Shown: positions 39,665 through 46,967 of the stretch, piece by piece | Numbering within the stretch: position 1 is the first letter of the stretch | Layout: each line of letters opens with the position of its first letter | Origin: Thermococcus profundus | GTDB taxonomy: Archaea; Methanobacteriota_B; Thermococci; Thermococcales; Thermococcaceae | Reading direction: 5' to 3' | DNA length: 64,000 nt | Assembly: GCF_002214585.1 (NCBI RefSeq) | Contig: NZ_CP014862.1 | Span: 1,674,001-1,738,000 of the forward strand | Notes under the pieces: model-generated | Told to the model about the DNA's origin: nothing | Database searches by the model: none | The model's input: the letters and a program-made list of their open reading frames with translations, nothing else | Made by a program: the position numbers and the translations under genes

Positions 39665-40065
39665 GGCTCTCCACGGTGTTTGCCCTCTCGGCCATTGCGT
39701 TCATACTCACAACGTCGTTCATTCTTTTAGCCATCTCTCAGAGCGGATCGGAGGTTCGATTTACCTCCTTTGGAAACCCAAAGGAAGGGAGGTATTCCGT
39801 TTTCATGAAGGAGCTGATACTGCCCTTCGCAGGAGCCTACGATGTCCATGGTTCCAACACGACGATTCTGGCCTTCGAAGGAAGCTTCAACGGGACTTTC
39901 AAAACAAGGGGCAGGGGGATAGGAATCGTCTCCGTGCTGAAGGCCGGAAAAGAGGAGGTTGTGCGGATCGTCCCCCGGGTTGAGGTCTCTCCGCTTGGTT
40001 TTGCAGTGCTGGTGCTCGTCGGAGCGGGGTGGATGTATGCTGTTAGAGTGCTCAAACTTGAGTAA
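39661..40065 (+). CDS. Small two-segment membrane protein (gene 3)
   Basis: A 134-aa protein with a membrane segment at about 8-28, an extracytoplasmic domain of about 75 residues and a second segment near 110-130. TTG start at 39661 inside TTGA of the previous stop. No family recognised. Its end overlaps the ATPase gene by 29 nt in another frame. Presumably a subunit of the same complex. Confidence 0.7.
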   Translation: MRLSTVFALSAIAFILTTSFILLAISQSGSEVRFTSFGNPKEGRYSVFMKELILPFAGAYDVHGSNTTILAFEGSFNGTFKTRGRGIGIVSVLKAGKEEVVRIVPRVEVSPLGFAVLVLVGAGWMYAVRVLKLE

Positions 40066-40810
40066 ATCCTACGGCAACGTGAAGGCCCTCGACAAGGTCA
40101 GTTTTACACTGGAGGAGGGGATCTCCTTCATACTGGGACCGAACGGAAGCGGGAAGACGACGTTCATCAAGATAGTCAGCAACATCATCAAACCGGATTC
40201 CGGTGAGATAAGGATACTCGGGAGGGACTACCTCGACCTGTCACCAGGGGAGGTAGGCTTTGCCTTCGAGAAAACCGTTTTCCCGGGCTTTGTGAGGGTT
40301 GAGGACTACCTCCACACGGTTGGGGAGGTAAGGGGAACCGACAACTCCGATGAGATCATCTCGCTCTTCCAGCTCGAGAAGGTAAGAAAGAAGCGGTTTT
40401 CAGAGCTGTCCCAGGGATACAAGAGAAGGTTTCTCGTGGCGAGTGCCTTCGTCGGACTTCCGAAGGTAGTTTTCCTGGACGAGCCCTTCAGCAACGTGGA
40501 CATAACTGCCAGGAAGATAATGATGAAGGTATTTGTGGAACTTAGCCATAGGATTAACGTGATCGTTGTATCCCACGTCTTCACAAATGTTGAAAGGATG
40601 GACAGCCTCGTCCTCCTGAGAAACGGGAAGGTAATCGGAAACCTGCGGGGGAAAGATCTTAAGAGGATGAACGGGTTCAGAGCGAGCTTTGATGACGGGA
40701 GAGTTGTTGTCAACGACGTGGAGGCAATCAACGAGAAGATACTGAGTGGAAGAAGGCTCGTTTCAATAGAGCCCCTTTCCATCGAGTCCTGGCTGATGGA
40801 GAGGTTTTAA
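40037..40810 (+). CDS. ABC transporter ATPase (gene 4 of orphan operon)
   Basis: A 257-aa ATPase with Walker A (GPNGSGKTT), signature (LSQGYKRR) and Walker B (VVFLDEPFSNVD). The LSQGYKRR signature and short C-terminus are typical of ABC-2 exporter ATPases. Start at ATG 40037 (MLLECSNLSKSYG) preceded by GGGGTGG; the frame is open further upstream but only as a shadow of gene 3. It would power export or lipid/peptide handling by the two membrane proteins. Confidence 0.88.
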   Translation: MLLECSNLSKSYGNVKALDKVSFTLEEGISFILGPNGSGKTTFIKIVSNIIKPDSGEIRILGRDYLDLSPGEVGFAFEKTVFPGFVRVEDYLHTVGEVRGTDNSDEIISLFQLEKVRKKRFSELSQGYKRRFLVASAFVGLPKVVFLDEPFSNVDITARKIMMKVFVELSHRINVIVVSHVFTNVERMDSLVLLRNGKVIGNLRGKDLKRMNGFRASFDDGRVVVNDVEAINEKILSGRRLVSIEPLSIESWLMERF

Positions 40811-40998
40811 GCGTTGTTTTACCATATCCCCAGCTCGGGGAGGAGAAGTCCGCCATCGGGCCATTTGGATGACCGAATACAAAAGAATCCTGGCCATCTA
40901 AATGACCACAATAAAAAAGGACAGGGACTCAGACCGTGGGCGTCTCAGCACTCACGCCGGTCTCAGAGGAGGTGCTTTCTCCTCATCGTCCCTCAACT
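40811..40998. other. Convergent intergenic region with short repeat and hairpin
   Basis: 188 bp between converging genes. Two imperfect copies of GGCCATYTRRATGACC start at 40859 and 40892 (period 33 bp). A hairpin can form at 40932-40962 (GACC with GGTC, a GTG bulge, then GGCGT with ACGCC, loop 10 nt). No open reading frame with a ribosome site and no classic C/D box were found. It may be a 3' UTR structure or a small RNA. Confidence 0.4.
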
Positions 40999-42189
40999 TC
41001 ACTTCATATCCTCAACGTAGAGGAAGAGGGCCTTTAAATATTCGGTGTCCTTTGAGGCCATGAGTATTGGATGGTCTGGAGCCTGCGTCCTGTATGGTTC
41101 GAGGAGCTTGAGGAACTTTCCGGCTTTAGCGGCGGCCGCTATTACCATGTCCTTGAAGGCCTGCATGTCGACGTGCTGGGAACAGGAGGCAGTAACCAGT
41201 ATTCCGCCCTCCTTGACCAGCTGAAGGCCAGCGTAGTTCACGTTGAAGTAAGCTCTAAGTCCGCGCTTGAGGTCCTTCTCGTGCTGGACGAAGGCAGGAG
41301 GATCGAGTATAACGATGTCGAACTTCTCACCCTTCTTTATCATCTCCTCCATGACAGGAAAGGCGCTTCCAACGACGTACTTCATCCTATCCTCGACGCC
41401 GTTAAGCTTCGCGTTCTCCTCCACCATGTTGATTGCCCACGGGGATTTGTCAACGGCAACGACCTCCTCTGCTCCAGCGACCGCGGCGTGGATTGCGAAA
41501 CCGCCGGTGTATGTGAAGACATCCAAAACCCTCATGCCAGGTTTTACGTACTTCTCCAGTGCTATCCTGTTCTCCCTCTGGTCGAGGAAGAAGCCCGTCT
41601 TCTGGCCGCGCATGTCAACTATGAACTTCGCCCTGCCCTCCTCGATTATCGTCCGATATTTCTCCTTCCCGAGGAGAACGCGCTCGACCTCTGGGAGGCC
41701 CTCCCTTCTTCTGCTCCTGCCAGTGTTCTTCTCAAAGACGGTCTCGATTTCAGGTTCGGCCTCCATTATGGCCTCGGCGAGGTCGAGCTTGAATCTCTCC
41801 ATCCCCACACTGGAAATCTGAACGGAGGCTATCTCGTTGAAGCGGTCCACTATGAGACCCGGAAGGTAATCAGCTTCGCCGTAGACCATACGGTAAGCTT
41901 TGTCGTAGCCGAGAACCTTCTTCCTGTATTCGTTGGCCTTCCTTATCCTCTCACTGAAGAGCTCCTTGTTCACTTGGGTCTCGCGGTCCTTCGTGATCAG
42001 CCTGACCATTATGTTGGAATTGGGGTTGACGAAGCCCTTCCCGAGGAACTTGCCTCCCCTAGTGTAGACCTCGACTATATCCCCCGGCGAAAACTCCCCC
42101 TCCGTTCTCACCACGCCCTTCTTGAACACGATCATCGCGCCCTTACCTATGGCTCTCGCGGCCTGCGCGTCAACGACTACCCTCGCCAT
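40999..42189 (-). CDS. PUA-domain class I rRNA methyltransferase (RlmI/COG1092-like)
   Basis: A 396-aa SAM-dependent methyltransferase. An N-terminal PUA domain (about 1-75, ARVVVDAQAARAIGKGAMIVFKKG), a middle domain with FIVDMRGQKTGFFLDQRENR, and a Rossmann domain with motif I VLDVFTYTGGFAIHAA, LDPPAF and TASCSQH. The last Cys motif is that of m5C enzymes acting on 23S rRNA. The ATG at 42189 follows GGTGGTGAG. A GC-rich hairpin precedes the ribosome site in the leader. Confidence 0.88.
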   Translation of the reverse strand: MARVVVDAQAARAIGKGAMIVFKKGVVRTEGEFSPGDIVEVYTRGGKFLGKGFVNPNSNIMVRLITKDRETQVNKELFSERIRKANEYRKKVLGYDKAYRMVYGEADYLPGLIVDRFNEIASVQISSVGMERFKLDLAEAIMEAEPEIETVFEKNTGRSRRREGLPEVERVLLGKEKYRTIIEEGRAKFIVDMRGQKTGFFLDQRENRIALEKYVKPGMRVLDVFTYTGGFAIHAAVAGAEEVVAVDKSPWAINMVEENAKLNGVEDRMKYVVGSAFPVMEEMIKKGEKFDIVILDPPAFVQHEKDLKRGLRAYFNVNYAGLQLVKEGGILVTASCSQHVDMQAFKDMVIAAAAKAGKFLKLLEPYRTQAPDHPILMASKDTEYLKALFLYVEDMK

Positions 42190-42201
42190 CTCTCACCACC
42201 G

Positions 42202-42220
42202 CCCCCACTACTCATGGGGG
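42202..42220 (-). promoter_or_regulatory. Leader hairpin of the rRNA methyltransferase gene
   Basis: CCCCCA-N7-TGGGGG, a perfect 6-bp stem with a 7-nt loop, lies between the TATA box (CCTTTTAAACC, about 42221-42231 minus) and the GGTGGTGAG ribosome site. In the mRNA it would sit at the very 5' end. It could modulate translation or mRNA stability. Confidence 0.4.
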
Positions 42221-42338
42221 TTTAAAAGGTTGTCCGGCTTGGAAGTTCGGCAAGATAAGGGAAGGCTTTCAACTATTTCAAGACCGCCCAGCGATAGGTA
42301 TTTAACTTTCAAGAGCGTATATTGTGAAGGGTGATTCT

Positions 42339-42647
42339 ATGCACTTTGAGGTAGTCAAGGAGTTTCTGGAGGACATAGGGGCTGACTGGATAGAACTCGA
42401 GGGGGAGATACACCTCGACCCCGAGGTCTTCTATGAGGTCTGGAAGTATGTAGGACAGCCCGATCTCAAGACCTATGTTGTTGAGGATGAGGTCGTTCAG
42501 CCCGGATCCTACGATCCACCCCAGATGAAGTACACCGACGTTAAGAAGGTCAAGATCAAGAAGGTATATTTTGAAACCCTGGACAACAGGAAGATAGTTA
42601 CGGACTATTCCGAGTTCCAGAGGATTCAAAAGGAGAAAAGCTCCTGA
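42339..42647 (+). CDS. Conserved hypothetical protein, 102 aa
   Basis: Small acidic soluble protein (HFEVVKEFLEDIGADWIELEGEIHLDPEVF start) with alternating acidic and Lys-rich strands. No family recognised. Start at ATG 42339 after GGGTGATTCT; an earlier frame start at 42324 has no site. TATA-like GTATTTAAC at about 42297-42305. It converges with the TctA-like gene 11 nt away. Confidence 0.7.
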   Translation: MHFEVVKEFLEDIGADWIELEGEIHLDPEVFYEVWKYVGQPDLKTYVVEDEVVQPGSYDPPQMKYTDVKKVKIKKVYFETLDNRKIVTDYSEFQRIQKEKSS

Positions 42648-42658
42648 TTTTTCTTCTC

Positions 42659-43783
42659 TCACATTATCAGGATTGGAACCATCAAAACCCCCATGCAGTT
42701 CGTTCTCCTGACCCTCCACGCCCCGGCCAAATAACCGATGCCCGCGGAAGTTAGAAGGACCCACAGGCCGAGCACCCCATCAAAGTATCCAGAGAGGAGA
42801 ACGAGAAACGCCAAAACCAGAGAGTTTGCAAGCCCGTAGTTTATCCTATTCAGGAGGGAGAGATATGGACCCATCAAACGGAGACCAAAGAGAACAGCCA
42901 AAGAGCCCACAAAGAGAGCAGAGATAAGAATGAAGCCAACACTCGGAACTGCAAGACCCTCCCTTTCCATTGCAACAACCACTCCATTTCTGGTCCTCCC
43001 GGTTAAAGTGTAGTTCAGAACACCAAAGAGGAAGTTGGCGGTGTTTATGGAATAAACAGCAGTCAAAAACTTCTTCTCCCCCCTGGAGAAGAGGGTTGCA
43101 ATAGTGGCCCCCATCGAAGCAGTGAAGGCTGGCAAAAGGGAGGAGATCATGCCAAGGAAGGTTCCTATGAAGGAGAAGACCACCAGTTCAGCGACCTCGT
43201 TTCTACCGAGATTCCCTGGTTTCCCCTGCTCTGGCAGACTGATAGAACGTATTCCCATTAGAATAACCGGAATGCCAAACAGGCCCGTGAAGAGGTGGTA
43301 AAAAGGCTCGTGAAGTCGGGATTCCCTCAGAACTTCAACCCCCAGAATTCCGGAGAGCACTATGACGAGGGATGCCTGGACCTTCCTACCCTTTTTCTCG
43401 GTCGCGATCAAAAAGAGGAGGAGAAAGGCCACAGCCGCCTTTCCTAAGGAAGGGGAGTAGTAAGCAGCGAGAAAACGGTAGAGAGGGAACAGGAGGGGAG
43501 TAAAGAGAACGGCCAGAAAACTCGACCAGAGGGCCAGAATTATAACTTCCTTTCCCCTTCCCGCAAGAACCAACTTATGGGCCGGTAGAATCGAGAGGGC
43601 AGTTCCCTCGTCGGGTACCCCAAGAAAGGTCGATGGAAAGGTGTCGAGGAAGGTGTGGGTCAGCCCCATTGCAAAGAGGAGGCAAAAGGAACCGCCCATA
43701 CCCGCCAGTGTGTTCACGTGAATGCCGGGTGTCAGGCCGGTAAAAGTCCCCATCAGAAGGCCTTTCAGCAGTTCCCAGAGCAT
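42659..43783 (-). CDS. TctA-like membrane protein (COG1784)
   Basis: A 374-aa integral membrane protein with about nine to ten hydrophobic segments. The N-terminal LMGTFTGLTPGIHVNTLAG and the FLGVPDEGTALSILPAHKL motif correspond to the repeated GxxPG-type signature of the TctA/DUF112 family; archaeal members lack TctB/TctC partners, as here. It may be a transporter of organic anions, but no substrate is known. The start codon lies 19 nt inside the end of the upstream OB-rich protein gene. Confidence 0.8.
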   Translation of the reverse strand: MLWELLKGLLMGTFTGLTPGIHVNTLAGMGGSFCLLFAMGLTHTFLDTFPSTFLGVPDEGTALSILPAHKLVLAGRGKEVIILALWSSFLAVLFTPLLFPLYRFLAAYYSPSLGKAAVAFLLLFLIATEKKGRKVQASLVIVLSGILGVEVLRESRLHEPFYHLFTGLFGIPVILMGIRSISLPEQGKPGNLGRNEVAELVVFSFIGTFLGMISSLLPAFTASMGATIATLFSRGEKKFLTAVYSINTANFLFGVLNYTLTGRTRNGVVVAMEREGLAVPSVGFILISALFVGSLAVLFGLRLMGPYLSLLNRINYGLANSLVLAFLVLLSGYFDGVLGLWVLLTSAGIGYLAGAWRVRRTNCMGVLMVPILIM

Positions 43784-44952
43784 AAGTCATCCCCGCTTGA
43801 AACTTCAAAGGCGGGCTTCCCGCGGTAGGTTGTGAAGAAGCCGTAGGCGCTTACGTGCTCCCCTTCGCTGACGGTGATCCCGAGGGACTTCGGGAGCTTG
43901 AGGAGAACCCAACAGCTTCCTCTAGTGACGTTGGCCAGCCCAAAGCCGTTTCTGTATACCTTAACCCACTCCACATCCCCGCTTATCCGGGAGAACTTCC
44001 CTTCCACGGGATTGCATATCTCGTTAGGGAGGTTCTCCCTGGGTTCCTCCACCCGACAGTCGAGGCATCTCAGATACGAGCCCGCGTTCAATGCCTTTAT
44101 ATTCAAAAGGTCTCCAGTTCTCGCCGAGATCCCCCTGAGAACAAGTTCGGTACAGTCAAGCCTCAGACCGCCCTTTGTGATTTTGACAACCCGACATTTT
44201 CCCTCCCCAACTTCGCCTATGGTTGATCCGTTTATCGGGACAGGATCGGGAGTACCTAAGACTTCAAAGTCCTCCACGGAATCAACGTAGATGTTTATCC
44301 GTGATGTCAGCCGAACCCTTCCCAGGATCCTGACTCTGAGGCCGGGATCGATGCTAGCCCCATATGGTAGATAGGCGTAGATCCTCTTACCTTCACTCCA
44401 GACCACCGCAAGGTTGTCGGCCCCAAAGTGCCCTAGAACGACACCCTCAATTTGGGCTGGCTTTCCGTCCTTTAATTCCCCGTTGGGTTCTCCAATCACA
44501 TCGTACTCAAGAGGATAGAGCTTTGAACCATACAACACTCCAACAACCCTTATCTTTGATCCCTTTGGGGCGTCTAATGGAGCCGAGAGTTCTGTCCACC
44601 GAGGGGAAAGGACGTAGGCCCTGTCTCCCTTAACCCAGTAGAAGCCCCTCACTGTCTCAGCCCAGGAAGGTGTTGTGTTCACCGGCTCCACTCGATACCC
44701 ACCGGAGACCCTTGACAGGCCACCCTCGCCTACTATCCTTCCCATTATTCGGTAGATCCTCCCGCTCTCAAGTCCTTCCGGAACGAGAACGGTGTCGGTA
44801 CCGTTGTAGAGGATAGAATAGCCAGCATTCGACTTCACGCAGATGCCAAGGAACGTGCCGGTTTCTGGGCTTCCTGGAACAGCGAAGTGCATTGCCACCA
44901 GGGAAGCCAGCACCATCAGAAGTACCAGCGTAGGGAGTTCTGCCCTAACCAT
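43765..44952 (-). CDS. Membrane-anchored protein with predicted tandem OB-like domains
   Basis: A 395-aa protein with an N-terminal signal anchor (about 8-25) and the rest outside the cell. Several stretches repeat the pattern of a small beta barrel: RIYRIMGRIVGEGG (about 67-80), KIRVVGVLYG (about 132), AQIEGVVLGHFG with LRVRILGRV (about 165-215), and HVSAYGFFTTYRGKPAFEV at the end. Six Cys are present. I infer three to four OB-fold-like units; the family is unknown to me. It overlaps the TctA-like gene, suggesting joint function at the membrane. Confidence 0.65.
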   Translation of the reverse strand: MVRAELPTLVLLMVLASLVAMHFAVPGSPETGTFLGICVKSNAGYSILYNGTDTVLVPEGLESGRIYRIMGRIVGEGGLSRVSGGYRVEPVNTTPSWAETVRGFYWVKGDRAYVLSPRWTELSAPLDAPKGSKIRVVGVLYGSKLYPLEYDVIGEPNGELKDGKPAQIEGVVLGHFGADNLAVVWSEGKRIYAYLPYGASIDPGLRVRILGRVRLTSRINIYVDSVEDFEVLGTPDPVPINGSTIGEVGEGKCRVVKITKGGLRLDCTELVLRGISARTGDLLNIKALNAGSYLRCLDCRVEEPRENLPNEICNPVEGKFSRISGDVEWVKVYRNGFGLANVTRGSCWVLLKLPKSLGITVSEGEHVSAYGFFTTYRGKPAFEVSSGDDLCSGNC

Positions 44953-45018
44953 CAGCAGAAGTTATGAAGGACATCCTTAAAAAGCTTACTATGGATGATA
45001 ATGAAAAAACATCCTCCG

Positions 45019-45747
45019 TTAACCCCTTAGTATTATCCCACTTGGCGTTATTTCGTAGGGGAACCATGAGAGGGAGTGGGCGGTCTTCCTCATACCATAA
45101 ACGCGTATGTACCGCCTGAGCGTTCTCCCCTCCTCGAACATCTTCAGTTCGATTATCCCATCGACTATCGCCCTCACCATGGCCTCTACCTCGGGCTTTT
45201 CGACGCCGGTGTTTATCTCTATCATCCAAACCTGCCGGTAGCGGTGGGCTATGTCCTTGAGCTCCTCCAAGAACTTGTAGATATCAACCAGCTCACTCTC
45301 GAAGAAGAGAGGGGTTATGGATGTTATCACTCCAACCATCTGGCCAGTATGGCCGCTAGCAACGAGGCTAGAGGTAGTATCTTTAACAAACTTAGCTATC
45401 TGCGTGGGGTTCGAGGGGTCTATTATAACGTCCTCGGAGAAGGAGAACTTGGGAGCGCTCTTTATCCTGTGGGAGTACGCGTCGACAAGGTAGAGGTACT
45501 CATCCAGTATCGGGGAGAAGTCCCATCCGAAACCCTTTGAGATGTCCAGAAACTCCCTCTTGGGGAGATCCACGAGTATGGCAAGACCGGGCATTCCCCT
45601 AAGTACAACTTGGTTATAAAGAAACTGCATCTGGAAGGTGGTTTTCCCTGACTTGGCGTCACCGATTACGAGTACAACGCTCCCCTCTGGTATTCCCCCC
45701 TGTATGAGGGAATCGATTATCCCGGTCTCAATGCGGTTGACTGCCAA
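45019..45747 (-). CDS. KaiC/RadA-like ATPase, divergent
   Basis: A 242-aa single-domain RecA-superfamily ATPase. Walker A is GDAKSGKTT (near residue 28), and VVLVIG, LAILVDLPKREFLDISKGFGWDF and a C-terminal RYIRVYGMRKTAHSLSW segment follow the KaiC-like pattern. The catalytic Glu pair typical of KaiC after the second strand is replaced (VDLPKR). It lies 20 nt after the other KaiC-like gene. Such pairs in archaea are of unknown role, often linked to signalling or motility. Confidence 0.8.
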   Translation of the reverse strand: MAVNRIETGIIDSLIQGGIPEGSVVLVIGDAKSGKTTFQMQFLYNQVVLRGMPGLAILVDLPKREFLDISKGFGWDFSPILDEYLYLVDAYSHRIKSAPKFSFSEDVIIDPSNPTQIAKFVKDTTSSLVASGHTGQMVGVITSITPLFFESELVDIYKFLEELKDIAHRYRQVWMIEINTGVEKPEVEAMVRAIVDGIIELKMFEEGRTLRRYIRVYGMRKTAHSLSWFPYEITPSGIILRG

Positions 45748-45767
45748 TTCGTATCACCACTCCCACA

Positions 45768-46514
45768 TCAGTATATCTCCCCGCTTGGATAAACCACTAT
45801 TCCATCCTCGGTTATCTCAAATGGGTACTTCTTCATCGAATGTCTCGTTTCTCTCATCTTCCTCACGAGGAGATAGCGCTTGAGCTCTACATCCTTCTCA
45901 ACGAGATCCAGGAGGACGACGCCCCTCGAAACGTACTCCTCAACACCGTACTTGCTTATCCTCCCCCTCTTGGGATCCTCAGCCTCCGTTGTCAGAACGG
46001 AAGTGACGCCCATCTCCAAGAGGATCGTGTTAAGCCGGAGAAGGACCTCCCTGATATCCTTCTCTTCCCGAAGTCTGATTGCTATCGAAGGTATCGAGTC
46101 AACCACAAGTCGTTTGGCGTTTATGTTCTTGACGACACGATAAACGTACCTGAGAAAGCCCTCCACGTTGAGCCCGTCTTCAAGGGCGAACTTTTCTTCG
46201 GAGGGAAGCCCCACGACCGAGCTGACACCGTCGATTATAGCTATCTTCCCCTCCTCCTCGTACTTCCTAAGATCCCATCCAAAGCTCAGCATCTCACGCC
46301 TAAGATCCTGGGCCCGCTCCTCCAGAGTGACTATAACTCCTGGTTCACCGTAAAGTTCCGCACCCTTGTAGACAAACTGCACTGCAAAAGTAGTTTTTCC
46401 AGTTCCCGTTGGGCCTGTGACCAGTACTGTGGTGCCCCTAGGGAACCCGCCGCCTAAAAGGTCATCGAAACCGGGAATGCCGGTCTTTACACGCTCAACT
46501 ACATACCTGTCCAT
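45768..46514 (-). CDS. KaiC-domain ATPase
   Basis: A 248-aa KaiC-like protein with Walker A GPTGTGKTT, the catalytic Glu pair VTLEERAQDLRREM and Walker B RLVVDSIPSIAI, followed by the KaiC C-terminal RKMRETRHSMKKYPFEIT. It appears fully functional as an ATPase, in contrast to its downstream partner. The ATG at 46514 follows AAGGTGATCCAT. A strong promoter (GAAAAGTTTATATG) lies about 80-95 nt upstream. First gene of a two-gene, possibly four-gene, minus-strand unit. Confidence 0.88.
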   Translation of the reverse strand: MDRYVVERVKTGIPGFDDLLGGGFPRGTTVLVTGPTGTGKTTFAVQFVYKGAELYGEPGVIVTLEERAQDLRREMLSFGWDLRKYEEEGKIAIIDGVSSVVGLPSEEKFALEDGLNVEGFLRYVYRVVKNINAKRLVVDSIPSIAIRLREEKDIREVLLRLNTILLEMGVTSVLTTEAEDPKRGRISKYGVEEYVSRGVVLLDLVEKDVELKRYLLVRKMRETRHSMKKYPFEITEDGIVVYPSGEIY

Positions 46515-46594
46515 ATGGATCACCTTCACAGCCCGCAGATTGAAGCCGGCAATAATCCTTTAATTAAACCCTATCACTCTTTCCAGCGGAAGGT

Positions 46595-46609
46595 CATATA
46601 AACTTTTCG
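46595..46609 (-). promoter_or_regulatory. Promoter of the KaiC-like gene pair
   Basis: Minus strand reads CGAAAAGTTTATATG: a BRE-like CGAAAAG followed by TTTATATG. Start codon is 80 nt downstream, leaving a leader of roughly 55 nt. Confidence 0.6.
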
Positions 46610-46619
46610 AGTGGGTACA

Positions 46620-46967
46620 ATCTGCAACGGCTTAATCTTTGATCCCCAAGGCACATTTTTGATGGTTTTCCAGCTTTATACCACTAAAGACCGATTTTTT
46701 TCTGACTTTTAAACCCACCGGGGAATGTGGTGGTGGGATGGGAGCTCAGCGGCTTTATACGATCTTCTAAGCATAAAGGCAATAATCTAACCCCGACGGA
46801 ATACTTTTGAATCTGAACTAACACTTCTTCTTTTACTGCGCCGGGTTACTATCATCACCTTTCAATTGGTTGCATTCTCCCCAAAGTGGGTATATCCAAA
46901 TTCAACAACCAAATCCTAGTTCAGTCCAATAGGAAACCTCCCAGCAGTGGGAGAAGTTTTGAAGTCC
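46620..46967. other. Intergenic region without recognised gene
   Basis: About 350 bp between the KaiC pair promoter and the end of the helicase gene, AT-richer than its surroundings. A perfect hairpin CTCCCA-GCAG-TGGGAG (46938-46953) lies 15 nt beyond the helicase stop. A TATA-like CTTTTAAACC (46707-46716) on plus is not followed by a useful frame. A minus-strand GTGATGA box near 46850 lacks matching D boxes. No CRISPR repeat was found, despite one CTTTCAATTGG that recalls a repeat end. Confidence 0.5.

Noticed and set aside
41071-42225. 384-aa open frame on plus, opposite the rRNA methyltransferase
   Set aside because: The minus-strand protein has full methyltransferase motifs; the plus frame covers its promoter and has no motif.
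46820-46870. Minus-strand GTGATGA box as a second C/D sRNA
   Set aside because: No D' or D box (CTGA) at the expected 12-nt distances and no C' box.
46860-46885. CTTTCAATTGGTTGCATTC, resembling the end of a Thermococcales CRISPR repeat
   Set aside because: Occurs once, no repeat spacing, similarity limited to the first few bases.
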